Source: Anodontia alba
Lineage: Eukaryota > Mollusca > Bivalvia > Lucinida > Lucinidae
Assembly (NCBI GenBank): GCA_964016985.1
Contig: OZ024833.1
Coordinates: forward strand, 59,285,463 to 59,349,462
DNA: 64,000 bases
Direction of reading: 5' to 3'
The notes under the pieces were generated by a model, which had not been told where the DNA came from, did not search any database, and was given only the letters and a program-made list of their open reading frames with translations. Positions 31,528 to 41,930 of this stretch are shown here, in pieces. Both the position numbers and the translations under genes were made by a program. How positions within the stretch are numbered: the first letter of the stretch is position 1; each line of letters begins with the position of its first letter.

Positions 31528-31751
31528 TTATCTCTTTGCGTGCTGGGTAATTTTGCATGCTTTTTTGTTGTCTGTGGATTTTTTTTTTAAAATCAACTTT
31601 TTCTAAAAGATCTTTCAGGAATACTATCAGAGTGTCAAACAGTTTAGATCCAGATCAGGCCCGACATTTTGTCGGGCCTGATCTGGATCCAAACTGTTTG
31701 CAAAGGTTATCTGCAGACGACAAAAGTCGCCACTAGCGGGGAAAGAGTTAA
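31528..31751. mobile_element. MITE-F3 copy 2
   Basis: Left CTCTTTGCGTGCTGGGTAA, right GGGGAAAGAGTTAA. Perfect core tip GCCCGACATTTTGTCGGGC and arms CAAACAGTTTAGATCCAGATC and GATCTGGATCCAAACTGTTTG. Opposite orientation to copy 1. Confidence 0.9.
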
Positions 31752-31874
31752 CATTGCCTCCAAATAAAACAGATTATATGGAAAACTGACACTTTTCCCA
31801 GTGAAGAGATAGATCACTTGCACATTGAAACAGTCCAGCCTAAGGATTTTTTCTTTTAAATAGTATTTGTTTGT

Positions 31875-31965
31875 CTAGAAGTCGAATAAAAGAAACTGAC
31901 TTGAGAACAGCATAGAACAAGGCCAGACTACGCAATGTGCAGTCTGGCCTGGCTCTGTGCTGTTC
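31875..31965. repeat. Imperfect palindrome
   Basis: AACAGCATAGAACAAGGCCAG, ACTACGCAATGTGCAGT and CTGGCCTGGCTCTGTGCTG form an inverted repeat. No family ends are seen. Confidence 0.5.
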
Positions 31966-32038
31966 CCATATGTCTTGATTTTTTGCTAAACCTGCCCCAT
32001 ATGTCTTCATCTTCATCTGTGTCTATATTTACCACATT

Positions 32039-32250
32039 TGTGGCTCTAGATAAGTCATAAACAAGACAAAAATTACTTCATTTTCTCCACAAAACATGTT
32101 ATGAGTATTCATTAAAAAAAGCCTCTCTCTGAGGTAATTCTTATGAGTATACCCACAATATAAGCTTTGTGTAGAAATTAGAGAAATGTCAGTTATTGCT
32201 GGTTGAAAAAAAAAAAAAGATTCCTTATTTGGAACTATGATTACTTACTT
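32039..32250. mobile_element. MITE-C copy
   Basis: TGTGGCTCTAGATAAG on the left, TTCCTTATTTGGAACTATG on the right. The core is degraded (GAGTATTCATTAAAAAAAGCC) and has a poly(A) run on the right linker. Confidence 0.65.
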
Positions 32251-32432
32251 TGTGGTATTGATTTCCTTTATTTGCAGTCAGTAAGGTTAGTTGGTTTCTT
32301 TTCCCAATTAAGCAATTGCAGGAATAATAACTCTGCTGGCCATATTGTTGGTTGTAGTATTAAGTTTGATGGAGTTAATGTTCTTGCTGAGATAAAAGCG
32401 TTCTTGCTTACTTGGGTCATGTCTTCCTATCT

Positions 32433-32666
32433 TTAACCTATTGTAGTTGGGAGACACGTAAAATGGTAATTGACAAACAGTGCAGACCCAGATCAGACGC
32501 CGCAGAATGCGGCATCTGATCAGGGTCTCCACTGTTTGCAAATAGTTTAGCCATTTTTCTCTAGGAATATGTAAATCTCATAGCCTGGTGTACCTCAAAT
32601 TAATTTGAAATTGAACTCTTCCAATATATAGTGTAGGAGAGTCTATTCAGTATACATTGGGCTAAT
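32433..32666. mobile_element. MITE-F1 copy 3
   Basis: TTAACCTATTGTAGTTGGGAG to AGTATACATTGGGCTAA. Core GCCGCAGAATGCGGC tip, perfect. It abuts the next MITE-A after 7 bp. Confidence 0.88.
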
Positions 32667-32673
32667 TTAACCC

Positions 32674-32876
32674 TTAACCCTTGCCATGTTGAATAAATTA
32701 GATGCCATGCCCACTTCTAATTTTCACAATCAGATTACTTGATCCAGGTTGTTTATACAAATTCACATATTTAATGACAAACAGTGCAGATCCAGATCAG
32801 TTCAGATGACAACTGATCTGGATCTACAAATGTATGCCAAAGCAGTGTATATCTGGTTCAGCAGGACCAGGGTTAA
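32674..32876 (+). mobile_element. MITE-A copy 10
   Basis: TTAACCCTTGCCATGTTGAA to CAGGACCAGGGTTAA. The tip is replaced by CAGTTCAGATGACAACTG. Confidence 0.88.
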
Positions 32877-33055
32877 AGTGCCAATGACAACAACATTTTG
32901 AAACATTTATATTATTATAAAAATTGGCATTTCATATGAATATGCAGATGATTCACATGAAATGACAAGTCTTATTTTCTCTGAAAAATGATCATAATAA
33001 AAAATAGACAGTTGTCTGGTACAATTTTGCTGGGTGCTCTAAGAGCTGAGCACTA
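32873..33055. mobile_element. MITE-E copy sharing TTAA with MITE-A
   Basis: TTAAAGTGCCAATGACAAC overlaps the terminal TTAA of the previous element, so one TTAA serves both. Core ATGCAGATGATTCACATG; right end TGCTGGGTGCTCTAAGAGC. Confidence 0.7.
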
Positions 33056-33059
33056 AACA

Positions 33060-33315
33060 TATTGAGGGTTGATCGCAAGACTCTAGCAAGTCAGATGGTT
33101 GTTTTTCCCAATACTTAATCTCGTCACCATGAAGGAGTTATGAAGATTACAACATTTCTTTCTGTAGACAATGGAAATTTAAGTGCCATTGCTCGTATGA
33201 GCAATGGCACCTAAATTTGCATTGTTTACAAAGGGGTCAACTATCAAAGTTGCCCCTAAACAAGGGTTTCAAAAATATGTTTGAGTTACTATAGTCTTGC
33301 GATCAACCCTCGATA
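33060..33315. mobile_element. MITE-H copy 1
   Basis: Inverted ends GAGGGTTGATCGCAAGACT and AGTCTTGCGATCAACCCTC (19 of 19). Internal core palindrome ATGGAAATTTAAGTGCCATTGC around CGTATG. TA-type flanks. The second copy is at 60566. Confidence 0.85.
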
Positions 33316-33338
33316 TATTACCAGTGCTTTTTTCAAAT

Positions 33339-33599
33339 CATCACGAAAACATGCCTATATTATTTTGACCCCCTTAAACCCCACTTTTATATAGTAAAAC
33401 TCTGATATTTTTCTTATTTTTGCTCTAAAACATAGATTGTGGGTACTTGTTAGAACTGCCTCACAGAGGTGGTTCTAATGAGTACCCACAATCTATGTTT
33501 TGAGCAGAAATATGAAAAATATCAGAGTTTTTTTATCTCTGAAAATTTTCAATTTTTGGAGGTGAAATTTTCTATATATTTGAATAGGCGTTCATAATG
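33339..33599 (-). mobile_element. MITE-B copy 4
   Basis: CATCACGAAAACATGCCTAT to AATAGGCGTTCATAATG. The left GGGGTTTACAGG region is deleted, so the GGGGTTT hairpin is incomplete. Confidence 0.87.
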
Positions 33600-33876
33600 T
33601 GAAACAGCAACAGACATTCGAGTTGATATCTTCCCTTCTAGGTTGGTAAGGGAGATGATATCAACAGGCAGTTTTCAGTGTGAGTATTTTAACCTTAGAA
33701 ATGAGAAAATTTTATATGGAAGGACCATGCTAATGGTAAGAAAAGGAAGAGATTGTTGGTTGGAAGTAAGTTTCAAACCTTTTCTTGTTTGTCAGTTAGC
33801 CAAAGCTCCTGATATGACACTTTATACAACCAAACATTATTGATATTTTTCTTATTTTTCAAAACAAAAAAAACAA

Positions 33877-34130
33877 ATGTTACGAAAACAAGTCTATTCA
33901 AATATATTGAACATTTCACCACCAAAATCTGAAAGTTTTTAGGTAAAAATTCTGATATTTTTTCATATTTCTGCTCAAGGCACCTTGCTGAGGCAGTTCT
34001 AACGAGTATCCGCAATCTATGTTTTTGAACAGAAATAAGAAAAATAATGTATACCCCTGTAAATCTCTGTTTTACTATATAGAAGTGGGGTTTAAGGGGG
34101 TCAAAATTATACAGGAATATTTTAGTGATA
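33877..34130 (+). mobile_element. MITE-B copy 5
   Basis: ATGTTACGAAAACAAGTCTA to CAGGAATATTTTAGTGATA. The left arm of the core is deleted (GCTCAAGGCACC). Confidence 0.8.
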
Positions 34131-34265
34131 GAAAAACTAGTTGTGGGTACTCATTAGAAGTACCTCACCAAGGGGCTTCAAATGAGTACCACAACATATG
34201 TTTTTGTATGGAGAAATATAAATGTATTTATCACTTCCCCCACTTACCTGGAACTGTGTTTGACT
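34131..34265. mobile_element. MITE-C copy
   Basis: Directly follows MITE-B copy 5. GTTGTGGGTACTCATTAGAAG, centre CTCACCAAGGGGC, AATGAGTACCACAACATATG, and right end CACTTACCTGGAACTGTG. The left end is missing. Confidence 0.65.
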
Positions 34266-34299
34266 AGTGAAAGAAGGGAGGAAATCTAGAAAGAAGCTC

Positions 34300-34484
34300 A
34301 AATTCATAGATTGTGGGTACTCATTAGAACTGCCTCACCTCACTGAGGCAGTTCTAATGAGTACCCACAATCTATGATTTTAAGCAGAAATATGAAAATA
34401 TCAGAACTTTTATCTGAAAATTTTCGTTTTTTTTTTTTGTTGGTAAAATTTTCAGTATATTTGAATAGGCGTATTTTCGTAATG
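34300..34484 (-). mobile_element. MITE-B copy 6, left end missing
   Basis: Begins in the core (ATAGATTGTGGGTACTC) with a duplicated centre CTCACCTCACTGAGG and ends GAATAGGCGTATTTTCGTAATG. Confidence 0.8.
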
Positions 34485-34555
34485 GCCTATGGACTCATTT
34501 GACACGATAGAATATATCAGTGTACCATATTCGTTAAAAAAAAAAATAAAACATC

Positions 34556-35015
34556 TTAACTTCTTACCATACTAGTCCTAAAATTTGAACATGTCCATTT
34601 TACTACCTTTTGATGTGTAAAAACTGCTAGGTGAGTGGCAAACATTGTAGACCCTGTTCAGTAAGTATGTTTGGCAGCATCTGCCATTACGAAAACACGC
34701 CTATTCAATTATGCTAAAAATTTTACAACCAAAAAATGAAAATTTTCAGATAAAAATTTTGATATTTTCAGACTTCTGCTCAAAACACAGGTTGTGGGTA
34801 CTTGTTAGAACTGCCTCAGCAATGTGGTTCTAACGAGTATCCACATTCTATGTTTTTGAGCAGAAATGAGAAAAATAATGTATACCCTTGTAAACTCCAG
34901 TTTTACTATATAAAAGTGGGGTTTATGGGGGTCAACATTATATAGGCGTGTTTTTGTGATGTCTGGGAAACACTGTTTACTCAGGCATGTCAGAGTCCTT
35001 AGAATAAATATAGTA
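34556..35015. mobile_element. MITE-F2 copy 4, split by MITE-B copy 7
   Basis: Left part 34556-34684: CTTACCATACTAGTCC, TTTTACTACCTTTTGATGTG, GAGTGGCAAACATTGTAGACC. Right part from 34962: AACACTGTTTACTCAGGCATG and CTTAGAATAAATATAGTA, which again resembles the TR8 monomer. Confidence 0.75.
34685..34961 (+). mobile_element. MITE-B copy 7, inside MITE-F2
   Basis: CATTACGAAAACACGCCTAT to ATAGGCGTGTTTTTGTGATG. The core centre is AGCAATGTGG, slightly damaged. Confidence 0.9.
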
Positions 35016-35186
35016 TAACAGAGACCCCTCATCAGGTTGTGTAGTTTTGCTAGCTGATCTGGATCTCTTAATTGTTCGTAATATTTGCTCTAAGGACACA
35101 TCTTGTCGTGGCTTACATTTTTTTCTTTCTGTTTGAGTAGGTAATTAGCAGTGGAACAAGTTTTCTCCAGCCATTGTCAAAGCACA

Positions 35187-35373
35187 TAGCTCTTGATAAG
35201 AGGGGTATCAGGTAAATATTTTTCTTATTTCTCCATGAAAACATATCTTATGGGTACTCATTAGAAGTGCCTTGCCGAGGCACTTCTAATGAGTACCCAC
35301 AAGATATGTTTTTGTGGAGAAATAAGAAAAATATCAATATTTTTTGGTTGAAAAAAAGTGCCTAATCTAGAGC
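35187..35373. mobile_element. MITE-C copy, near-complete
   Basis: ATAGCTCTTGATAAGAGGGG to GTGCCTAATCTAGAGCTGTG. Core centre CCTTGCCGAGG, perfect GGGTACTCATTAGAAGTGCC arms. The best reference copy for this family. Confidence 0.88.
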
Positions 35374-35547
35374 TGTGCTGAGAAGAAGCTAGTCTGTTGT
35401 GAAATTTGAAGATTGCTTTTTTTTCTGGTTTCTGCTTCTATGAAGTAGTAATCAGTTATTGGAAAAAATCCCTAGACAAGTAATGGAACTGAACCTCAAG
35501 GGAGAAAAGAGATATTTCAAGAGGGTATGATCTCCAAAATAATTATT

Positions 35548-36020
35548 ATGCCCCCGCCTGCTAAAGGCAGCAGTGGGGTATATATGTGTTTTGTCGTGGT
35601 GTTATATGCGTATGTCATGTTCATAACCAGAGTAACAATTGTTCAAGTATTATACCCCCGTCTGCAGAAGGCAGGAGTGGGGCATATAGCATTTTGCCAT
35701 GGTGTTACATCCATAAGTGAGTATGTCATGCTTGTCACCAGAGTCTAACAAATTTATATTGACATTTACGTCAGCATTTCTCTTAGAGGTCACAACTTGA
35801 GTACCTTTTTCACTAGGAAGTTAAAATTTGGTATGCTAATCACTATGCTAAGTTGCTCTTGGGTCTTGCCCTGGGGTTGGGCTAGGGGTCTAAATGTATA
35901 ACAGATGAGATTGAGCATTTGGAAAAAAGTTGTTGAAATTTATGCATCCATTTTTTTTTTTGCAATATGGACAAAGACCGAAGGATGGGGGCTTTTGTGT
36001 ACTTTGGACACATGTCCAGT
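35548..36020 (+). mobile_element. Helentron-like element HN3
   Basis: 5' ATGCCCCCGCCTGC after TT. The 5' block is duplicated: TTATACCCCCGTCTGCAGAAG starts a second copy about 100 bp on. 3' GGGGGCTTTTGTG, hairpin GGACACATGTCC, then AGTTTC. The subterminal GCCCCCGCC has a partner GATGGGGGC. Short open frame at 35527 is a by-product. Confidence 0.6.
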
Positions 36021-36071
36021 TTCTTTTTATATATACATTTATCTTCAGATAAGAGGATAATGAAGCATACA

Positions 36072-36247
36072 GGTAGCCAAGTGGTTTGAGAGTGCACCAG
36101 ACTAGGGATCATGAAGTTCTGGGTTCGAATCCCGCTGGAGGTGGAATTCAGCCCATGACTGTATAGCGTTTCATTACACAGAACCTTTCATTATATCCTT
36201 CCATCATCTCTGTATGACTTAAATAATATTGAAAGGGACATTAAATA
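36072..36247 (+). mobile_element. SINE-2 with tRNA-like head
   Basis: GGTAGCCAAGTGGTTTGAG (box A) and CTGGGTTCGAATCCCGC (box B) 50 bp apart resemble a class II (Leu or Ser-like) tRNA. The sequence continues into a non-tRNA body (CATTACACAGAACC, CTTCCATCATCTCTGTATGAC) and GAAAGGGACATTAAATAG. The body recurs at 57634-57785, so I call it a SINE, not a tRNA gene. Confidence 0.65.
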
Positions 36248-36534
36248 GAGAATGATCATCAGAGGACTTGATATTAAAGGAGACATATTTGGTGATAAGA
36301 AGGTGTATTTGGTGATTATTCTTGGATAATTTAGCAGTGAAAATCCATACAATTAATTCTTTGTCAAGTCATGTGGTGAGGGGGGAGTGGGGCAGGGGAC
36401 TTTCAAGACATTGAAACACTGTTTACAGCAATCAGGATCACCCTGCCATAACACCATTCTATCTTCCTGAAATACTGTTGATGATCTATCCTGCTGTACA
36501 TCTATTTGGATTGTTCCCCTTTGACTATCCACAC

Positions 36535-36701
36535 TTAACACTTACCACATTAAGAGCAGATTCAGCAGACGACAAAATGATGATATTGTCTCCATAAGAG
36601 ACAATTCACATGGAGTGTTTAATCCTATTTTCTAGGAAAAATAAGAAATATATTTCAAGATGCCGTCTGCTGAATTTTTTACCCAGCATGCAAAGCGTTA
36701 A
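36535..36701. mobile_element. MITE-D copy, shortened core
   Basis: TTAACACTTACCACATTAAG to CAGCATGCAAAGCGTTAA. The left core arm is deleted; GTCTCCATAAGAGAC remains as the tip. Confidence 0.8.
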
Positions 36702-36759
36702 ATTTATTGGTTTAACATATTTTGCAATATGAGACAAGTAATGTAAAAAATTGAATTAG

Positions 36760-36984
36760 ATGATGATGATGATGATGAGTTCAGGTTTAACGATGCATTG
36801 AAGCCCATGAGGGTCATTTACGTCAGAATGGTGTACTAACTTGGTTTTGCAATGAAACGGTTATAACGATGTCATATATGCATAAAAATATAAAAGTAGA
36901 TCGAAAATTGGGATTAGTACAAAAGCACAAGTACTTATACAGTTCTAATAGAACATATTACTTGGTAGTTTTCAATATACCCTA
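36760..36984. other. (GAT)n and unassigned DNA
   Basis: GATGATGATGATGATGAG microsatellite at about 36760-36778, then about 200 bp with no recognisable repeat. Confidence 0.5.
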
Positions 36985-37150
36985 TTTACAGTAAGTATTC
37001 AGTCCGAAGAGACCTGAGCAAACAGTGTAGAACCAGATGCCACATTCAGAGTCTACATTGTTTGCCATTCATCCATCAATTTTTTACACAGCAACAGATA
37101 ATAAAATGGGACTTGATCAACTTTAGGGCATGTAAGGTAGGAGACAAGGT
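36985..37150. mobile_element. MITE-F2 copy 5
   Basis: GACCTGAGCAAACAGTGTAG, a much reduced core (ACCAGATGCCACATTCAGAG), CTACATTGTTTGCCATTC, AGATAATAAAATGGGAC, and AAGGTGTCCCAATAG. Confidence 0.7.
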
Positions 37151-37167
37151 GTCCCAATAGTTAAGGT

Positions 37168-37537
37168 ACTGTATTCAACCTAATTACCACACTGTGAGCT
37201 TAAGTTTTTCAAAATTACTGGGAAAACATGTTGTAAAACATGTATCCATCTTCTAAAAGTACTCTTTAAAAACAAGACAGCAAATGCCTTATTTACTATG
37301 CGATGTTTGTGCGTATGTTTTTTTTTGTTTTTTTTTTCTGATTTTCTTTATAAAAGCATATGCTGTGGGTACTCATTTGAATTGCATCAACAAGTTGATG
37401 CAATTCAAATGGGTACTGACAACATATGCCTCTATAAACAAGTAGACAAAAAAGTACACTGGCTGTAGTCTGAAGATTATGGAATTGCTTGACCTTGTGT
37501 TATAAGGGTATGTGCGGTAATTAGGTAGAATATGGTA
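37168..37537. mobile_element. MITE-N copy 1
   Basis: Ends TACTGTATTCAACCTAATTA and TGCGGTAATTAGGTAGAATA. The core GGGTACTCATTTGAATTGC, ATCAACAAGTTGAT and the returning arm belong to the same core type as MITE-B and MITE-C. Poly(T) run at 37320-37338. Confidence 0.82.
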
Positions 37538-37680
37538 AATACTATATAAAGTTGAACATGTTGTTCAGATCTTTTGCTTGGATACTCTTTTGGCAGACGT
37601 AGTCATCTGTATTTTTTCTGACCAGTTCAGGTTGTGTTGATAAACCTTCACAGGAAGAATTGGCATTCCAAAATACTAGT

Positions 37681-37881
37681 TAACCTTGAAACTGCCAATC
37701 ACAACAGCAGCAGACAAACATTCTAGAATTGGTTTTATAAAGATTTGTTTTCCAAGAATATAAGACATAATATATTCATGTGAGTTGTCTGCCAAGCTAG
37801 CAGATGTTTACATTAAATGTCAAGTCTTAATTTCTATGAAAAATAAAAAAAAAAATCAGAATGGTGTCTGCTGCACTTTAA
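37681..37881. mobile_element. MITE-E copy with F4-type end
   Basis: Left end TTAACCTTGAAACTGCCAAT followed by CACAAC, the same end that MITE-F4 (56971) carries around a different core. Core here is GACATAATATATTCATGTG with GCCAAGCTAGCAG tip; right end is TGTCTGCTGCACTTTAA. Confidence 0.75.
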
Positions 37882-38060
37882 CACTTTGCATATTGGGTAT
37901 ACATTTCAGCAGACAACATTTTGAAATATTTTTTTTATTTTTCCTAGAAAATAGGATTTGACACTTCATGCAAATTGTCTCCTGCCAAATCTTATTTTCT
38001 AGGAAAAATAAGAAAAATGTCATAGTTTGTCATCTGCTGAATTTGGCCATAGCATAGTAA
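37878..38060. mobile_element. MITE-D copy
   Basis: Shares TTAA with the preceding MITE-E. ACACTTTGCATATTGGG on the left, GACACTTCATGCAAATTGTC left arm; right core arm mostly deleted. Confidence 0.7.
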
Positions 38061-39055
38061 ATGCATGTGGAGAAAAAAAAGCCTTTGTTCATACCAACGA
38101 TGAAAGCTCTGATAGAAAGATATTACTCTCAAAACAAATTAGCTTTCTAAAACATTTTTATGCAGCCACTAAAAGAAGTGGCGGGAGAATTATGTTTTCT
38201 TTCAAAACAAATCCTAGTTTTTGGTCAGTTTCTGGCCAAAGAATGTGCACACAATTAAACCCCCACCTGTTCTATAAAAGGATGTAGGCGGGGCTTATTT
38301 CAAAATGGTGCAGGACTTTTACATTTTGTTACTTGCAGAAGCTTTATCAATGAAAATAAAAGAACAAGAAAACCTTCATACACAAAATTTGTTTTGCTAG
38401 AAGGCATGTCTTTACTTTACACATTAACACTAAAATATTGTCTTATAAAATATTATTAAACAAGCAAGCTGAATAAAAAAACCTGAAAGTGGTGAGAAAT
38501 TCAAACTAGATATAACCTTTAACCTGGGTCATGTGATGTAAACATAGCAACCTGGAGTGTAGAATACAAACACTGTCTACTTGTAAGATGGCAATCACAG
38601 TAAAAGCAGATAAACTATTCTATCTTTGATTCCTTTAGAGAAAATTGCACTCATATTCCATGATTCAAAAAGAAAATTGTTAAAACCATTATTAATAGGC
38701 ATTTATAGGAGCTTATGCAATCTGCATACATGTAGGGAGATATTTTAAGTAGTCAGTTACAATTTTATTCCAGCAATGGAAATTGCACTAAAACATGTAA
38801 TATATTGTGAATCTTGTTTCTTTAAACCAAGTAAATTATGCCACTGTTTGCTGGGTACAATTTATTAAAAGTCACAACCATTTGTGCCCCATGTAAGCCA
38901 GGCATGTTAGGTGCAAGTTTAAATCTTATTTGCCATATTCATAGCTAGTAGTGAGTATATACATTATTTTGTAGCAAGAGACTAGCAGACCCCAGCTAAA
39001 CATGTAAACAGCTGACCAGTAATCAATTAGCCCCGCCCACATTTTCTGGTGGTAG
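38061..39055. other. Unassigned DNA, longest repeat-poor stretch
   Basis: No tandem or palindromic family recognised apart from a 35-bp SINE-1 scrap (TCAGTTTCTGGCCAAAGAAT) at about 38223. The frame 38027-38287 mostly translates MITE-D and SINE scraps. No splice-bounded exon stands out. Confidence 0.5.
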
Positions 39056-39059
39056 CTGC

Positions 39060-39180
39060 TACCGCAAATGCCAGTGTAAGTACTGGTTAACTGGAAAAGT
39101 GTGTATAGGTTAACTGACAGACTCAACATGGCCTTAATATTATCGACTGGGCTGTTAAACTCCAACCAAACTTAAACATT
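39060..39180 (+). mobile_element. SINE-1 3' fragment
   Basis: AGTACTGGTTAACTGG, GTGTATAGGTTAACTGACAG, CAACATGGCCTTAATATTAT and CGACTGGGCTGTTAAACTCC. The middle of the element (TTAGAGGACTAAGCC) is deleted. Confidence 0.65.
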
Positions 39181-39213
39181 TTTGTTTGAAACACCTTTTG
39201 TTTCTGACATATA

Positions 39214-39491
39214 CATCAGGAAAACAAGCCTATTTGATTTTGACCCCTTTAATCCCCATTTCTATGTAGTAAAACTGGGATTTACAGGGTTATACATTAT
39301 TTTTCTTGTTTTTGCTCAGAAACATAGATTGTGGGTACTCGATAGAACTGCCTCACCGAGGCAGTTCTAACGAGTACCCACAATCTGTTTTGAGCAGAAA
39401 TATTAAAAATGTCAGTTTTTTATCTGAAAATTTTTAGTGTTTGGAGTTAAAATTTTCTATATAATATTTGAATAGGTGTGTTTTTGTAATG
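39214..39491 (-). mobile_element. MITE-B copy 8
   Basis: CATCAGGAAAACAAGCCTAT to AATAGGTGTGTTTTTGTAATG. Core GGGTACTCGATAGAACTGCC, centre CTCACCGAGG. Confidence 0.9.
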
Positions 39492-39950
39492 TGCTTGTAG
39501 ACAATCTTAGAGTTTGTCATTGCTCTGAAAGCACTTTCTGCAAAAACATACACTGGTCTGATGCTATTTTTCCATGGACTGCTCAATGTGTAACCAAGTA
39601 TTAGCTTTCTCAAAAAGCTTGGTATACACGTAACACAATAAATGTTAAAGCTGATTGAAGATTGACAAGAAAATATCATGTTTGAGATTGCCATTGCACA
39701 GGAAGCTCTTTCTGAAAGGTCATGAACTGGTCCAATGCTATTTTCCATGGACCACAACATTATTAATAACGAAGTATTAGCTTTCACAAAAAGCTAGCAC
39801 ACAATAAATATTAGAGCTGATTGAAGATTGACAGCAAAATGTCATGTTTCATGTTAGTCCATCAACTACTCAGTATTATTATAATCAAGTATTAGCTTTC
39901 ACAAAAAGATTGGTCTGTGCTAATGTTGAAGCTGTTAGAGATTGATTTCT
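39492..39950. repeat. Dispersed repeat K, three tandem copies
   Basis: Units of about 165-180 bp: GATTGACA(A/G)(C/G)AAAAT.TCATG, GAAGCTCTTTCTG, TTTTCCATGGAC, AAGTATTAGCTTTC and ACAAAAAGC. An inverted piece (CAAGCTTTTTGTGAAAGC) lies at 40380-40465. Confidence 0.7.
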
Positions 39951-39956
39951 TAAATA

Positions 39957-40318
39957 TACCGTATTCGACCTAATTACCGCACTGTGCGCTTAGGTTTTTC
40001 AAAATTACAGGACACACTCATTTGTGGTCAAATATGTATCTATCTACTAAGCATACACTATAAAAAAGATCAGAAAAGGACTTATCTAATGATGACTATG
40101 TGATTTTTTTCTGACTTTCTTTACAAAGGCATATGTTGTGGGTACTCATTTGAATTGCATCAACTTGTCGATGCAATTCAAATGAGTACCCACAACATAT
40201 GCCTTTGTGAAGAAGTAAAGAAAAAAGTACACTGGCTGTAATCTGAAGACTACGGAATTTCTTGACTTGCTTATAGGGGTATGTGCGGTAATTAGGTCGA
40301 ATATGGTAGGCCAGTGTG
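39957..40318. mobile_element. MITE-N copy 2
   Basis: Inverted ends TACCGTATTCGACCTAATTA and TAATTAGGTCGAATATGGTA are intact, with TA flanks. Core: GTGGGTACTCATTTGAATTGC, tip CATCAACTTGTCGATG, perfect. Better preserved than copy 1. Confidence 0.9.
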
Positions 40319-40489
40319 ACGGATATTTTCATTGTCTAGTCACTGATCATTATATTTTGGAGATTACTTGATGGATTAACATGAAACTTGACCTTTTGTT
40401 GTCAATCTTCAATCAAGCTTTATCATTTATTGTGTGCTAAGCTAGAACAAGCTTTTTGTGAAAGCTAACACTTATTTTATTAATGCTTA

Positions 40490-40670
40490 ATAGCATGCTG
40501 AGTAAAAAGTACAGCAAACATTTTGAAATACTTTTCTTACTTTTCTCAGAAAATATGGTTTGACATTTCATGCAAACTGTCTTGATAGCTATAGTTAGAG
40601 GAAATGTCAGGACTTATTTTCTTGGAAGAAGAATATATCACTGATTTGATTTCTGCCAAATTTGCAGGTT
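40490..40670. mobile_element. MITE-D copy, diverged
   Basis: ATGCTGAGTAAAAAGTACAGC, GGTTTGACATTTCATGCAAAC on the left; the right arm is GGAAATGTCAGGACTTATTTTC. Tip GATAGCTATAG. Confidence 0.6.
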
Positions 40671-40780
40671 ATTGTTATAAGAGAAAGGTTAGGCACCATT
40701 CAGATGAGAACTTTGACATCTCAAAAGAGACAGCCAGCTAAATTGAATCCAGAATGGAAGTAAATTGTAGGAATGCTAAA

Positions 40781-40990
40781 TTAACCTTTACCACTCTCTG
40801 AGCAAAGTCAGCCGATGACAAATTAATGATATTTTTCTTATTTTTCCTAGAAAACAGGATTTGACATTTCATGCAAATTGTCTCCATTGGAGACAATTTG
40901 CATGAAATGTCAAATCCTGGTCGGGTGAAAATAAGAAAAAATATTTCATTGTGTCGTCTGCTGAAAATTTTACACAGCATGCTAAGTGTT
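40781..40990. mobile_element. MITE-D copy, near-complete
   Basis: TTAACCTTTACCACTCTCTG to CAGCATGCTAAGTGTTTAA. Perfect core GATTTGACATTTCATGCAA, tip TTGTCTCCATTGGAGACAA and the returning arm. The best reference copy for this family. Confidence 0.88.
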
Positions 40991-41039
40991 TAAGCTGTAT
41001 ATACAATTTGTCTTTGTATCTGGTCAGCTCTCTAAGAGA

Positions 41040-41240
41040 CTCATCCATAGCATGCGAATGTCATTACAAGTTCTAAGGACAAATAAATGACATTTTTTCT
41101 CATTTTTCCATGCAAATAGAGCATAAAATTTCATGTGAGTCAATGTCAGAGGAGCCATTCACATGAAAATGTCAAGCACTTCTTTCAGGGAGTCATAAGA
41201 AAAGAGTTTAAATTGTTGTCTGCTAATATCCAAATAGAGT
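41040..41240. mobile_element. MITE-E copy, diverged
   Basis: AAATTTCATGTGAGTCAATG and GCCATTCACATGAAAATGTC arms; AAATTGTTGTCTGCTAATATCC on the right. Confidence 0.6.
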
Positions 41241-41588
41241 TTTTGGGGTTAACATTGATTTTCTTCTGCTTGTCTGTGCTAGTGACCAGGGAAAAGGTAA
41301 CTTATTGCTTCCAAAATTTCTTAGTTTCAGATAGGATATTAATTTTTATGATAATTATAGATAATTTTGCACGAAAACATACCATGTAGGTTGGAATCAG
41401 CAAATTCATTTTAATGGCAACATCTTTGGGAACAAATGTTGTCGTTGTTACTAAGTCTGATTGGGATCTACACAGTCTGTGTACACAATGTTAAGATCTT
41501 ACAGAGTCTGAAAAGCCACGGACATAGATTTTGATGATGTTGCAGAAATTTATTGGCCTGTGAGCCACAGCACTAGATAAGGTGTTTT

Positions 41589-41685
41589 CCCAGCGGGCAC
41601 ACAACATTGGAACAACGTCGATTCAACGTTGATTCAACGTCTTGACGTTGAATCAAAGTTGAATCAACATCGTGTGCCTGTTGGG
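41589..41685. mobile_element. MITE-Y, small palindromic element
   Basis: Ends CCCAGCGGGCACAC and GTGTGCCTGTTGGG enclose repeated ATTCAACGTTGATTC and GACGTTGAATC motifs, forming an almost entirely palindromic 97-bp unit. Single copy. Confidence 0.65.
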
Positions 41686-41839
41686 TTTTGGACAGGTTTT
41701 TCAAAAATTTGTCCTTTAAAATAGTTATGTCCGAGCGGTTGGTCGGGTGGGCAGGTGGGTGGCAGGCATTGGGCATCGTCGGTGGTTTACCTTTTTGAAA
41801 AACTCTTCAGGGGTTTTTTTTGTTTCACTCAAAAATATT

Positions 41840-41930
41840 GTTGCTATTTTCTTATTTCTCCACAAAAACATACATTTTGTGTACTCATTAGAAGTGCCTT
41901 ATCCTCTGAAAATATGAAAAATGAGAAAAA
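41840..41930. mobile_element. MITE-C half copy
   Basis: GCTATTTTCTTATTTCTCC, CATACATTTTGTGTACTCATT, CTTATCCTCTGAAAATATG. The returning arm is missing. The pogo-like element X1 starts 3 bp on. Confidence 0.55.

Noticed and set aside
36072..36145. Possible class II tRNA gene
   Set aside because: Box B is excellent, but acceptor ends do not pair well and the downstream body recurs at 57634-57785, so a SINE is more likely.
38027..38287. 86-codon + strand frame in the repeat-poor region
   Set aside because: Starts in the right end of a MITE-D and ends in a SINE-1 scrap (FWSVSGQRMCT, also seen in other SINE frames). Not a host exon.
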